Shown piece by piece: positions 1 through 8,642 of a stretch of DNA of 64,000 nucleotides. Numbering within the stretch: position 1 is the stretch's first letter; each line of letters starts with the position of its first letter. The stretch comes from Massilia sp. Root133 (GTDB lineage: Bacteria > Pseudomonadota > Gammaproteobacteria > Burkholderiales > Burkholderiaceae_D): NCBI RefSeq assembly GCF_001426525.1, contig NZ_LMEW01000034.1, forward strand, positions 140,190 through 204,189, written 5' to 3'. The position numbers and the translations under genes were made by a program. The notes below the pieces were generated by a model. The model searched no databases, was not told where the DNA came from, and worked only from the letters and a program-made list of their open reading frames with translations.

Positions 1-645
1 GTTCTCGTAATTACTGTACAGGTTCGCGTAGTAGTCGGGCTTCAAGTTGCCGCCGCAGCCCCACAACTCATTGCCGATACCGAAGTAGGCGACTTTGAAC
101 GGCTTTTCGTGCCCGTTCCGGGCGCGCAGCCTGGCCAGGGGCGAGCCGCCGTCCGATGTCATGTACTCGACCCAATCGGCCATCTCCTGCACGCTGCCGG
201 TACCGACGTTGCCGTTGACGTAGGCATCGGCGCCCAGCATCTCGATCAGGTCGAAGAATTCGTGGGTGCCGACGGCGTTGATCTCGTCTACGCTGTCCCC
301 GTTGACGTTGTGCGGGCGCTGGTCCTGCGGGCCTATGCCGTCGCGCCAATGGTAGGTATCGGCGAAGCAGCCGCCCGGCCAGCGCACCAGCGGCACATGC
401 AACGCCTTGAGCGCACCGACGACGTCATTGCGCCAGCCCCTGGTGTTGGGGATGTTCGACTTCGCACCGACCCATAGGCCTCCGTAGACGCCGGTGCCGA
501 GGTGTTCGGCGAACTGGCCGTACACGTATTTGTTGATAACCGGGCCGGGTTTGCCGGCGTCGATGCTGATACTGACCTGGCTGGCGGCAAAAGCCGGTGC
601 CGCGATCATGCCGAGAACGACGAGACTGTGTTTGATGATGTTCAT
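1..645 (-). CDS. Secreted GH51 alpha-L-arabinofuranosidase (N-terminal part)
   Basis: Releases terminal arabinose from arabinan or arabinoxylan fragments; predicted to act outside the cytoplasm. The first 215 residues are in the window; the C-terminus lies beyond position 1. Residues 1-20 form a signal peptide ending APAFA-A. The N-terminal part has the GH51 signatures YGQFAEHLG (about 42-50), RWPGGCFADTYHW (88-100) and GIGNELWGCGG (189-199), in which Glu193 is the expected acid/base. The ATG at 645 is the first start giving a clean signal peptide; no strong ribosome binding site is visible. It lies 321 bp downstream of a GH27 gene on the same strand, so the two probably belong to one plant-polysaccharide locus. 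The family call is firm from the motifs; exact substrate is inferred. Confidence 0.9.
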   Translation of the reverse strand, partial: MNIIKHSLVVLGMIAAPAFAASQVSISIDAGKPGPVINKYVYGQFAEHLGTGVYGGLWVGAKSNIPNTRGWRNDVVGALKALHVPLVRWPGGCFADTYHWRDGIGPQDQRPHNVNGDSVDEINAVGTHEFFDLIEMLGADAYVNGNVGTGSVQEMADWVEYMTSDGGSPLARLRARNGHEKPFKVAYFGIGNELWGCGGNLKPDYYANLYSNYEN

Positions 646-965
646 GCAGACGTATTCAGACAGTAATTATTTAGAATGCAGCAAAGCCGCCATGGCCGGA
701 ACGAATCCCGGCGGAATGACGCGCCGGGTCAACGAAAGAGTGCACTTATTGGATTTTTCACTCTTCGCGGTGATGACGTCCAAGCGGTACGGAATTTTGA
801 TGTAATCGTCCGCACCAGTTCACCGTGGGAAATCCCTTCCGACCAATCTGTTCAACATTATCGCGAGCCGCGACAGCGTTCATTGGCGCGGAAGAGAAGG
901 ACTTCCACGCTACGCAAGGGAATCGTCGGATAAGGACTCCCTGCGCGCCGCGCGGCCGGCGCGCC
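646..965. other. Intergenic region between two glycosidase genes
   Basis: I see no convincing gene on either strand and no clear hairpin terminator. It presumably holds the promoter of the arabinofuranosidase gene, but I could not identify hexamers with confidence. Confidence 0.4.
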
Positions 966-2228
966 CTATGGTTTCGCAGGGCCGGTCAGGAGCAGCATCA
1001 GCACGCTGTGCGGCGCCAGCCGCGCTTCCAGTTTGGCGCTGGTGTCGCCCGTCTTCTTGCTCCACAGGTCGGACCAGCGGTAGACGGTCTGCTTGAAATC
1101 GACCGACCGGTTGCTCAGGTCATCGATCAGGACTTGCTTCTTCCAGTCGTGGTGAACGTCGGCAGCCTGGTTGGAGCGGTTCAGGAACATCAGTGCCCAC
1201 TGGCCGCCGTCGAGCGGCTTGGCATAGACCTCCAGTGGCCCGTCGGCCAGGACGCGCAGCGCCTGCACACCCAGCTTGTCCTGGTTCACCGCGATCACGC
1301 CGGGGTTGGTCAGGATGCGGCGGGTCGACTCGGACATCGAACGCAGATCGTTGCCCAGGATGAGGGGCGAGGCCATCATGGCCCAGATCGACAGATGGGC
1401 GCGGTCTTCATCCTCGCTCATGCCGTTCCCCACTTCGAGCATGTCCATATCATTCCAGTGGCCGGGCCCTGCGAACTTGCGCAGGTCTTTCTGCTTGTCG
1501 AGGATGCGCAGCACGCCCAGACCTGTCGAGAAACCGGGACTGAACTCACAGTCGAAGCAATTATAGATATCCGGCGTGGTGCGCCACGAATGGCCGACTT
1601 GGCCGGCCCACTCCCACGGCTTGCTCATGCCCCATTCGCATATGCTGAACACCATCGGACGGCCCGACTTGGCGATCGCGTCGCGCATCGTGGTGTAGGC
1701 CGGTTCAGCGTTCATGCCCGGGGTGTTGCACCAGTCGTACTTGACGTAATCGATGCCCCAGCTGGCATAGGTCCGCGCATCCTGGTATTCGTGGCCACGG
1801 CTGCCGGGACGGCCGCCGCAGGTGGTCGCGCCGGCGTCCGAATAGATGCCCAGCTTGAGTCCCTTGCCATGCACATAGTCCGCCAGCGCCTTGATGCCGG
1901 ATGGGAAGCGCTTGGGGTCGGGCTGGATGGTGCCGTCGGCGTCGCGCTGGCCTTGCCAGCAATCGTCGATGTTCACGTACTGGAAGCCAGCGTCCTTCAA
2001 GCCCGACTTGACCATGGCGTCGGCCGTCTCGCGGATCAGACGCTCGTCGATTTCGCAGGCAAATTTGTTCCAGCTGTTCCAGCCCATTTGCGGGGTGCTG
2101 GCCAGGCCTTCCGCCTTTTGAGCCCAGCAATTGCCTGTCGCGCCAATGAATACGCTCAACGCCGTAGCGGCCGCCATCATTGCCGAACTCGAGAACAGCG
2201 GCTTGTGTGTTATGTGCTTTGTTTTCAT
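966..2228 (-). CDS. Secreted GH27 alpha-galactosidase
   Basis: Hydrolyses terminal alpha-1,6-galactose from galactomannans or raffinose-type sugars. With the ATG at 2228 the protein is 420 residues and starts with a signal peptide (basic KTKH, hydrophobic stretch to about residue 36, GNCWA-Q). GH27 motifs are complete: PQMGWNSWN (46-54), NIDDCW (86-91), the nucleophile Asp165 in YVKYDWC and the acid/base Asp220 in WRTTPDI, followed by a C-terminal beta-sandwich. An in-frame ATG at 2273 would only add 15 residues before the signal peptide, so I prefer 2228. It is transcribed toward the arabinofuranosidase, and the AraC-type regulator upstream on the same strand is a plausible controller. Family assignment is secure; the natural substrate is inferred. 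Confidence 0.93.
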   Translation of the reverse strand: MKTKHITHKPLFSSSAMMAAATALSVFIGATGNCWAQKAEGLASTPQMGWNSWNKFACEIDERLIRETADAMVKSGLKDAGFQYVNIDDCWQGQRDADGTIQPDPKRFPSGIKALADYVHGKGLKLGIYSDAGATTCGGRPGSRGHEYQDARTYASWGIDYVKYDWCNTPGMNAEPAYTTMRDAIAKSGRPMVFSICEWGMSKPWEWAGQVGHSWRTTPDIYNCFDCEFSPGFSTGLGVLRILDKQKDLRKFAGPGHWNDMDMLEVGNGMSEDEDRAHLSIWAMMASPLILGNDLRSMSESTRRILTNPGVIAVNQDKLGVQALRVLADGPLEVYAKPLDGGQWALMFLNRSNQAADVHHDWKKQVLIDDLSNRSVDFKQTVYRWSDLWSKKTGDTSAKLEARLAPHSVLMLLLTGPAKP

Positions 2229-2490
2229 TTCTAAATCACTCGCAAAAATGTGGGGAACATCGTACAAATCCATGACGCAAAAACATGCAAAAGTTTCAAA
2301 TCATTAAGTCCAGCGGATTGTCTGGCTCCAGGTGCAATAGAGGCTGCGGATTGCGCTTATCTGACTTGAATTACGATTCAGTGCATTTTTCAGTGCGTTT
2401 TCTCGACGACGGACGTCGACCGACAGCCCGAGCATAGGTAGAGGGGCCAAGAGAATCTAACGATACAAGCGAAACCTCTATAAAACTGTA
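2229..2490. other. Intergenic region upstream of the alpha-galactosidase
   Basis: Should contain the alpha-galactosidase promoter. It is moderately AT-rich near 2270-2310. No second gene is supported. Confidence 0.3.
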
Positions 2491-2494
2491 GAAA

Positions 2495-2905
2495 TTGCGA
2501 TCGGTCCTGTCAGGAGTGGAAGAGGGTCAGGGCGGACTGAATATCTCGCACGTCAGCCAGACGATGGATATCGGTGTGACGGCGATCCGCCGTTGGTTGA
2601 CGCAGTACGAGGCCGAGCAAAGTGGGAAGCCCGGAGTCGGCAAGCCACTCACGCCCGAGCAGCAACGCATCCGCCGACTGGAGCAGGAAAACTGTCAGCT
2701 TCGTAGCGATGTGGGAAGATTAAAAGAGGCGTCGGCCTTCTTTGCCCGCGAGCTCGAGTGACCCATCCGCCCCATCGACGACGTGCACAAGAAGGCCTTT
2801 CCTGTCGCTCCGGATTTTATGAAGCCAGGCGGCGCGCTGAAGAACCGGCGATTTGCAAAGCAAGCGTACAAGGACGTGCCGCCTTTGGTCGTGGCCGGAA
2901 TTACT
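2495..2905 (+). pseudogene. Decayed IS3-family transposase (OrfA fragment plus OrfB remnant)
   Basis: The frame from 2495 to 2761 encodes the C-terminal two thirds of an IS3 OrfA: a helix-turn-helix segment (VSQTMDIGVTAIRRWLTQYE) followed by the leucine-zipper part with RRLEQEN and the typical end FARELE. An in-frame TAG at 2489 lies just before it, so the OrfA N-terminus is missing. Past the OrfA stop the next frame holds a scrambled OrfB beginning (SCRSGFYEARRR) that fades out near 2905, where the AraC gene ends. Terminal inverted repeats and most of OrfB are absent. It cannot encode an active transposase and is an insertion scar between the regulator and the glycosidase genes. Confidence 0.75.
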
Positions 2906-2911
2906 CGACCG

Positions 2912-4114
2912 CTACAAGTCCGCCGCTGACTTCACCGCGAAATCCTCGACGGGCGCCGATTGTTGCGCCGAAATCGATCGAAACACTTTCGGGGTGCAGC
3001 CGTATTCTTCCTTGAACAACTTATTGAAGTAGGAAACATTGGCATAACCGACAGAATACGCAATCTCCAGGATCGCGGCGCTGCTGTGTTCGGACAGTAA
3101 GCGCGCCGCTTCCGTCAGCCGCAATTTATTCAGGTAGCCGGTGAAAGTCATGCCCAGTTCTGATTTCAATAGATCATTGACTTTGGTTCGGTTGATCCCG
3201 GTCGCGGTAACCACCGACTCCAAGACTAGGTTGGTATCGGTGTAATTGGTGGCAATATATTTCAGAAGCGCCGCCTTTTCCTTATCCTTATACGGTTCCA
3301 GGGTTAGTTGACGGTACGCAGACAAGGGAACATCTTTTCTCAGGCTGGTCGCCACGCTGGCAACCAGCGCGCGCGAATGGGCCCGGAAAAACCAGACCGC
3401 AAATACGGCCCAACTGGCCAACAGCGCCACGGCCAGCCATGCGAAAGAGTGATAGTCGCGACCATGCAGCACGAGTTCGCTGATTTCCACTTGGGAATCG
3501 ACGTCCGGGGGACTATTCAAATTGGCGCCGAAGGAAACCTTTGCCACCTTGTCGAGGGCATAACCCTGGCTCGACAAGTCCAGCTTCATCTTCTTGAGCC
3601 ACCAGTCAGGCAGGGCGAGCCGGGTAAGGTCCAGGGAAACGGGCACCCCGTTCTTATTGCAGGAAAAATAGGTGGCCGGAACTCGGTAGGTTTGGAAGTC
3701 GCCCTTCTTCGAGATCTTCTCGTCGAAGGTGGTCAGGGAAAATACCATCGAATTCGAGGGGGAGCATTTGGCCAGGAAGGTGATGCTGGTGTACTTCGAC
3801 CAGTCCTCCAGCACCTGCTGTCCTTTCGCGTCGATGAGCATCAGGTCGGCAATAGCTGAAGGGAATGCCACCGCTTTCGTCAGTTTCATGTCGAAACGCA
3901 GTTTATCCGGCTGGTCATCGTAGATGCGGACGATCGAGGTGCCGCCCATCCCGCTATCCGTCCAACCGACCGCCTCCAGGCGAACCCCGCTTCCAGCCAA
4001 AGGCAACAGGGAAAGGGAGCGATAGCTCTGATAAGTAAAAAAAGACACCATCAGCGCATTCGCGGCCACGAGTAGGATAAATGCCAGCAGCGCCTTCTTA
4101 TATATCTCTTGCAT
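2912..4114 (-). CDS. Membrane-anchored AraC-family regulator
   Basis: A 400-residue protein with two membrane segments (about 9-29 and 223-243). The 190-residue part between them is predicted periplasmic, and an AraC-type double helix-turn-helix sits at about 290-380, containing the second-helix signature IAYSVGYANVSYFNKLFKEEYGCTP. The layout resembles a one-component sensor: a periplasmic beta-rich domain senses a ligand and the cytoplasmic part binds DNA. Its neighbours are secreted arabinofuranosidase and alpha-galactosidase genes, so it probably controls their expression in response to sugars released outside; this is inferred from location. The start ATG at 4114 gives an N-terminus that runs straight into the first membrane helix. 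The gene sits just outside the left end of the island. Confidence 0.85.
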   Translation of the reverse strand: MQEIYKKALLAFILLVAANALMVSFFTYQSYRSLSLLPLAGSGVRLEAVGWTDSGMGGTSIVRIYDDQPDKLRFDMKLTKAVAFPSAIADLMLIDAKGQQVLEDWSKYTSITFLAKCSPSNSMVFSLTTFDEKISKKGDFQTYRVPATYFSCNKNGVPVSLDLTRLALPDWWLKKMKLDLSSQGYALDKVAKVSFGANLNSPPDVDSQVEISELVLHGRDYHSFAWLAVALLASWAVFAVWFFRAHSRALVASVATSLRKDVPLSAYRQLTLEPYKDKEKAALLKYIATNYTDTNLVLESVVTATGINRTKVNDLLKSELGMTFTGYLNKLRLTEAARLLSEHSSAAILEIAYSVGYANVSYFNKLFKEEYGCTPKVFRSISAQQSAPVEDFAVKSAADL

Positions 4115-4301
4115 TATGCAATGTTGACTGAACTATCATGAAGCCCCGACGCCTGCCAAGCGCCCTGTCCGCATCATAGCAAAGTTTCATGCCGCCAAGT
4201 GCTGGATCGCGCCGACGATGCTAACCGCGATGGGCTCGACAGCATCCCGCCCGGGTCTTCGTCAGGATGCGTGACTGGCGCCAACAGCCTATTCCCATCA
4301 A
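4115..4301. other. Intergenic region upstream of the AraC-type regulator
   Basis: No gene supported. Should include the promoter of the regulator; it is insulated from upstream minus-strand transcription by the hairpin at 4302-4330. Confidence 0.3.
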
Positions 4302-4330
4302 GAAAAAAAAGCCCTGTAAAAACAGGGCCT
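4302..4330 (-). terminator. Rho-independent terminator, probably the ancestral guaA terminator
   Basis: Perfect 7-bp stem gccctgt/acagggc (4311-4328) with an A-rich loop. On the minus strand it is followed by a run of U from the a-tract at 4302-4310. It lies about 45 bases beyond the displaced guaA 3' end at 4375-4390, the expected place of the guaA terminator before the island inserted. Confidence 0.85.
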
Positions 4331-4374
4331 TATGTCTGGCTCACAAGGTTCGGAGAAGTATTTCCAACGGAAAA

Positions 4375-4390
4375 CTCACTCCCATTCGAT
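4375..4390. repeat. Left attachment repeat of the island (copy of guaA 3' end)
   Basis: The 16 bases ctcactcccattcgat are identical to 27509-27524. On the minus strand they read ATC GAA TGG GAG TGA G, the last four codons and stop of guaA. A partial match also extends to the left (tttcca...gaaaa on both sides). The 3' end of guaA is a known integration hotspot for genomic islands, so this is best read as attL or attR of the 23-kb island. Confidence 0.85.
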
Positions 4391-4590
4391 GATCAATGGC
4401 TGAGCTAAGGCCATGAATTGCTTGGCATTTTAGTAGCGCTCCTGGCTCAGTACCATTCACGATACCATGCCGAGGTCATCGATCCTTGACCCGGCAACAG
4501 CGGGCACTACGTCAGTTTTACCCCTACCCGACCACGATCCCCGCCGTTGAGCCCTCCGCTCATGGTATCGCGAAGGTTCAGCGGTTGCTC
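4391..4590. other. Left edge of the island, no intact gene
   Basis: On the minus strand one frame runs into the attachment repeat as NAKQFMALAQPLIIEWE-stop, with a stop just before NAK and further stops upstream. This may be the decayed C-terminus of an island gene that overlapped the attachment core, such as an integrase, but nothing recognisable remains. Confidence 0.3.
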
Positions 4591-5733
4591 TTACTGGGCA
4601 TTGCAGTTATCCGGCAGCACACACAACCGCAGTAACTGCGAACGAATTGCAGATGGCGACGCCATTAGGTCGACGGTCGCGAAACGTATCGAATGGCCCT
4701 GGATCTCGACCTCCTCGTCAACCATCGTCCCAACCGCAGGGTGTAGCAGAATACCCGAAGCACTGTCCGCCAGAGGATCGCCAAGTCCGACCTGGGACTG
4801 AAGGTATGCGTACATCTGGTAAATGTAGCCGCTATCGAGCGTCCATTCGCGATGCCAGCCAGGAATGACGATAGATGTGAACTTGGTATCAATGACGATA
4901 CGCCGCCCGGCTCCGGCGTGCTCGAGGACCACATCAGATTCCATGTTCGGAAGGATGGCTTCCAGCCCGTTCGTCTTCGGCGTCGCCTGCCAGAACCAGC
5001 GCCGCTTGCTGACTCTCCAGCCTTCCGGCTTCAGTACTACCTCATAGAATCCACGCACGGCCTTCTCGAACAAGTTGCGCACCCACGTGCCTTCTCTATC
5101 CGGCTGCGGCAACTCTCTGGTGCCGTCCTCGGTCGGGAGCGCCAATTCGAGCGCGAGCTTGGCCGATTCGACCATCACCCTGTCCTGGGCGTCGTTGCGC
5201 CCAAAACGCTCGGCCGCGATTTGTGTGCGCGTCGGCGGTTCGACGGAAACACCCATCGCCCGCATCGTGCCGGCCAAGCCGCGACAACGGCATCGCAGGT
5301 CCCGGTCCTTCACAAGTCGCGAGACTGACTCGAGTGCCGTGTGCACGAGTCGGTTTCGTGGCGTGTTCACCGTCAGTTCCTCAAAACGGCAGGCGACCAT
5401 TCCGCGTTCCAGCAACCGTTGCCGGACGGTTTTAAGGACATCGATTCGTCCACGAACACGGTTCAGCACGGCATGACGCGGCTGGTATCCTTGGGTGAGA
5501 TGGCGGCGAATCCTCTGTTCCACCGAATGCGCGAGGATCTCGGCCACGAGGTGCGGCAAGTCGTCCGGAGCCTCGTCGATGCCGCCCGGCCCCGCGCCCC
5601 GTACCTTGAAGAGGTCCGAAGCATAGAACATAAGCAGCCACAGGTTTCGAACCGGCACTCGTCCGATCCGGTAGCCGTCCGCCGGCGTGCCGTCTGGCGC
5701 ATTGGGCAGACTGTCGCGGTCTTCGCTTACCAT
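4591..5733 (-). CDS. mcrC: McrC-like nuclease subunit of a McrBC-type restriction system (copy 1)
   Basis: Partner of the McrB GTPase encoded immediately upstream; McrC is the subunit that cuts DNA. The 380-residue protein has the family signature VPVRNLWLLMFYASDLF at about 26-42 and a PD-(D/E)xK nuclease core: Asp267 in NMESDVV and Asp282-Thr-Lys284 in IVIDTKF, followed by YIYQMYAYL. The motif spacing matches E. coli McrC (Asp...Asp-x-Lys). The start ATG overlaps the end of mcrB by 7 bases, so the two are translationally coupled. Length is close to the family norm. The modified base or sequence recognised cannot be told from McrC. Confidence 0.92.
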   Translation of the reverse strand: MVSEDRDSLPNAPDGTPADGYRIGRVPVRNLWLLMFYASDLFKVRGAGPGGIDEAPDDLPHLVAEILAHSVEQRIRRHLTQGYQPRHAVLNRVRGRIDVLKTVRQRLLERGMVACRFEELTVNTPRNRLVHTALESVSRLVKDRDLRCRCRGLAGTMRAMGVSVEPPTRTQIAAERFGRNDAQDRVMVESAKLALELALPTEDGTRELPQPDREGTWVRNLFEKAVRGFYEVVLKPEGWRVSKRRWFWQATPKTNGLEAILPNMESDVVLEHAGAGRRIVIDTKFTSIVIPGWHREWTLDSGYIYQMYAYLQSQVGLGDPLADSASGILLHPAVGTMVDEEVEIQGHSIRFATVDLMASPSAIRSQLLRLCVLPDNCNAQ

Positions 5734-7940
5734 CCTTTCAGCAACTGCTCACACGCCTTCTGCGCTCGGCCCGGCGTATCAAACCAGTATTCGTCGAGCA
5801 GCGGACCAATTTCGGTCTCGACCACCTGCTGGAACCACTTGCGCGTGCCGCCCTCCTCCAATCGCGAAACCGGAGTCACGTAACTGTGGCCGATCCGGAA
5901 TTGCTTGCCCAGGTTGTGATCCGCTTCGATTTCTTCGTTCAGTTTCATGAATCGCCGCTCGATTTCCTCGGCGAGCGGCTGCGCCATGTTGCATTTCCCG
6001 ACTACCCAGTCACGCCACGCTTGCCCCAGCCGCGGCTCGAGCCCGACAAATGCGAATCGGCGGCGCAGCGCCAGGTCGACCAAGGCCAGCGAGCGATCAG
6101 CGACGTTCATAGTCCCGACGACGTAGACGTTTTCAGGTACGTACACCGGGCGTCGTTTACCATCCCTGTCCGGATAACACAGCTCGAGGGCTTCGCTTGG
6201 CGTACGCTTTCCCTTCTCCAACAGCGTCAACAGTTCACCGAAAATCTGCGCAGGGTTGCCGCGGTTGATTTCCTCGACCACGACGACAAATTTTTCGGCC
6301 GGGTGCAACTTGGCAGTTTCGACCACTTCCATGAACGTGCCGTTCGCAATCGACAGCTTGCCATCGGCCGTCGGGCGCCAGCCGCGCACGAAGTCCTCGT
6401 AAGACAGCGTGGGATGGAACTGAACTGGGCGAACTTTGCTCTCGTCTTTTTTCCCGATCAGTGCGAAGGCAAGCCGCTTGGCGAGCCAAGTCTTGCCGGT
6501 TCCAGGCGGGCCTTGCAGCACCAAATTTTTATTGTCGTGCAGGCGGTTCAGCAGCGCCACAATCTCATCCCGGCCGAGGAAGCAGCCCTGCTCGATAATG
6601 TCGTCAACGTTGTACGGTTCAAAAGCCTTGGCCACCACGATTTCCGTTACAGCGCTCGATTCCGGATCCGTCTCGGCCTCTCCGTCGTTGCTCAGGATCT
6701 GGACCAGATCATAATTCCATGCATCAACAGAAAGCTCTGGATACGAGTGCACGGGATAAGAGGATTCCTGAAAGTTGCGTTCCAGAACGTCCATCAACGC
6801 TAAGTAGTCGGCCGCGTTACAGCGTTTATTCGGTCCATGCAATCCGATAGGGATACCGAGTTTGTCTTGAATATATAGCTTCGAGTTGGAATCCAGGCTG
6901 ATGAAAGACCACGGCCTCGCCCAGTAAAGACCCATGGTCAGGTTCCATCCGACCGAGGGCCGGCCATTGGCGTTGTCGAATGCCTTGGCAAACATAAATC
7001 GGCCGTCCTCGTTATCGGCGTCGGCGTACACCAGCGCCGCGGCGAACACCTCCCAAAGCGACTCGATATGGTCCGGTGTACGCTTCGCATCGTACGGAAA
7101 GAACCAAGACTTCAGGTTGTTCAGCAAGGGAATGCCTTCGAAAGTGTCAGGCACTGGTTCCTCGACCTGAAGGAACTTCGCGAGCTCGCGCGCGATGGCT
7201 TTGCGGTTTGCGTCGGTGACGCCTCTGTTAAACATGCCCATGACGGTAAAAGGACAGATATCCCGCAAAGCCCCGGTTGCGCCGTCCGCATACTGGTCCT
7301 CCTCCAGGTAACCGAGCCCGCTAACCCGCTCGGCCATCTGGCGAATGGCCGCGAGCAGCGCGGGCCGGTTGCCCCGATATTCGAGCAACGCATCGGCTAT
7401 CGCCTCATAAAAGCTAGTCCAGGCGAAACGCTGGTCCTTCGCCTCGACAGTGCCGAAGCGTTCCCGCCAGTACGGTGCATTACGAAAACGGTCGATATCC
7501 TGCGGCGCCCCATCAAAGGCGAAGGCGATTAGATCCTGGTTCCTCCAGTCATCCGGCACCACTCGCCAGATCGTCGCTCGATAGGTGTAGAAGTACCACT
7601 CGCGCACCAACCGCTCCGGCCGCCACTCGACAATAACGCGTTCGCCGTTCTGCGGATTCGACACGATCGTTCCCACTGCTTTGATAGCAAGCACGGAAAC
7701 ATGAATTCCACGGTTGTCGAATGGCAGATCGCGCCGGCGCTTGCGGACATAGCTCGACTTAATGGCGATGCGGTCGCCCGGTTTCATCGAGCGTACCAGG
7801 GAGATTTCGTGCGGCGTCGGGTTCCTGAGCTCCCAGATACCTTCATCCAGAAAACGCTGTGTCTGATCGGACGAGCCGCCAAAACTGGCGCCGACAAACC
7901 ACGCCACATCCGTTCTGCCTACGTCCCGTTGAATTTCCAT
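5727..7940 (-). CDS. mcrB: McrB-like AAA+ GTPase with N-terminal EVE-like domain (copy 1)
   Basis: Motor and specificity subunit of a McrBC-type, modification-dependent restriction system. In 737 residues it has an N-terminal PUA/EVE-like region (VAWFVGASFGG at 12-22 and GDRIAIKSSYV at 56-66), a long middle part of unknown fold, and a C-terminal AAA+ motor. The motor contains Walker A GPPGTGKT (477-484), the McrB motif HPTLSYEDFVRGWRP, Walker B with EEINRGNPAQIFGE (556-569) and the McrB signature MNVADRS (611-617), a variant of MNTADRS. EVE-like domains bind modified bases in related systems, so the N-terminus is the likely reader of DNA methylation or similar marks. AAAGG lies just upstream of the ATG at 7940. 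It overlaps mcrC and forms a two-gene unit at the left edge of the island. Confidence 0.9.
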   Translation of the reverse strand: MEIQRDVGRTDVAWFVGASFGGSSDQTQRFLDEGIWELRNPTPHEISLVRSMKPGDRIAIKSSYVRKRRRDLPFDNRGIHVSVLAIKAVGTIVSNPQNGERVIVEWRPERLVREWYFYTYRATIWRVVPDDWRNQDLIAFAFDGAPQDIDRFRNAPYWRERFGTVEAKDQRFAWTSFYEAIADALLEYRGNRPALLAAIRQMAERVSGLGYLEEDQYADGATGALRDICPFTVMGMFNRGVTDANRKAIARELAKFLQVEEPVPDTFEGIPLLNNLKSWFFPYDAKRTPDHIESLWEVFAAALVYADADNEDGRFMFAKAFDNANGRPSVGWNLTMGLYWARPWSFISLDSNSKLYIQDKLGIPIGLHGPNKRCNAADYLALMDVLERNFQESSYPVHSYPELSVDAWNYDLVQILSNDGEAETDPESSAVTEIVVAKAFEPYNVDDIIEQGCFLGRDEIVALLNRLHDNKNLVLQGPPGTGKTWLAKRLAFALIGKKDESKVRPVQFHPTLSYEDFVRGWRPTADGKLSIANGTFMEVVETAKLHPAEKFVVVVEEINRGNPAQIFGELLTLLEKGKRTPSEALELCYPDRDGKRRPVYVPENVYVVGTMNVADRSLALVDLALRRRFAFVGLEPRLGQAWRDWVVGKCNMAQPLAEEIERRFMKLNEEIEADHNLGKQFRIGHSYVTPVSRLEEGGTRKWFQQVVETEIGPLLDEYWFDTPGRAQKACEQLLKGW

Positions 7941-8023
7941 CGTGCCTTTCTGTGTGCTGGATACGCTCGCAGCACCGTGCCGTTTCTAAAGTTTTCTTTA
8001 ATGATCTTAACTTCGTCTTCCAT
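7919..8023 (-). CDS. Possible 34-residue leader peptide or gene-start remnant before mcrB
   Basis: Starts ATG at 8023 with MEDEVKIIKENF, ends RWKFNGT-stop, and overlaps the start of mcrB by 22 bases. Its composition looks protein-like, but the ribosome binding site is weak. It could be a leader peptide coupling translation to mcrB or the leftover start of a lost gene. Existence as a real gene is uncertain. Confidence 0.3.
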   Translation of the reverse strand: MEDEVKIIKENFRNGTVLRAYPAHRKARWKFNGT

Positions 8024-8642
8024 TTTTGCCTAGAAACTATTACTCCTCCGCCACTAATTGAGCCCTCGTACGCGAGCCGCGCAGCGCCGGCTGATTCCTG
8101 ACTCTCTGCGACGCATCCCGGGCAAGTACCGCCTTGGTCTCGCTGCTGACGTTCCGGTTCGCCGCGAGCTGTTGGCGCACCAGTTCGCAGGCGTCGCCAG
8201 CCAAGGTACACTGTGCCTCGCCTAACCGGCCTGCTCAGTCGTCGCCGCCAGTCGGCATCGGCGCCTGCCTCAAACCTGTATAGGCTGCTTTGCAGGCCGT
8301 TTTGGCTCTTACGAATCAAAGGATTAGCTCTGCACCCTACGTTACACTGCATGGGTTCGCTGGAGGATATCCGACGAAATCCAACTAGCGAACTTTGTAG
8401 TTGGTCCCGCTTGTTGAGTGCAGCCCGCTTTCGACCCGATGCGAACATTCGCGCTTTGAGGTTCGTTCATTGATGCACGAGGCGATGAGAGTTCGCGCCA
8501 AGCAGTTCAACGCCTTACACGCAGCTAATGGTCACTATTCATGTTTTGACATTAACATCGTCATGGACTTCGATGCCATGCTAGATCAGCTCAATCATGT
8601 CCATTGTGGTCTGCTCAGATCGCCTACCGCACAGCACAGTGA
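8024..8642. other. Gap between mcrB and the Srf/Ter operon
   Basis: Apart from a short decayed coding stretch at 8040-8226 on the minus strand, listed separately, I find no gene. It separates the left McrBC pair from the long operon and should contain the mcrB promoter. Confidence 0.4.
8040..8226 (-). pseudogene. Fragment of a helical-repeat (LRV/HEAT-like) protein
   Basis: One minus-strand frame reads CELVRQQLAANRNVSSETKA then VLARDASQRVRNQ and ends at a TAA at 8040-8042. The pattern of VR, LA, N and LARD resembles leucine-rich-variant or HEAT-type repeat units. An in-frame TGA three codons before the readable part and the lack of a start show it is a tail fragment of a lost gene. The assignment rests only on the repeat-like pattern. 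Confidence 0.35.

Noticed and set aside
825..2234. Long plus-strand open frame
   Set aside because: It is antisense to the alpha-galactosidase, whose catalytic motifs are intact; the frame is a product of high GC content.
4547..4801. Small plus-strand gene at the left island edge
   Set aside because: Antisense to mcrC and without protein-like composition.
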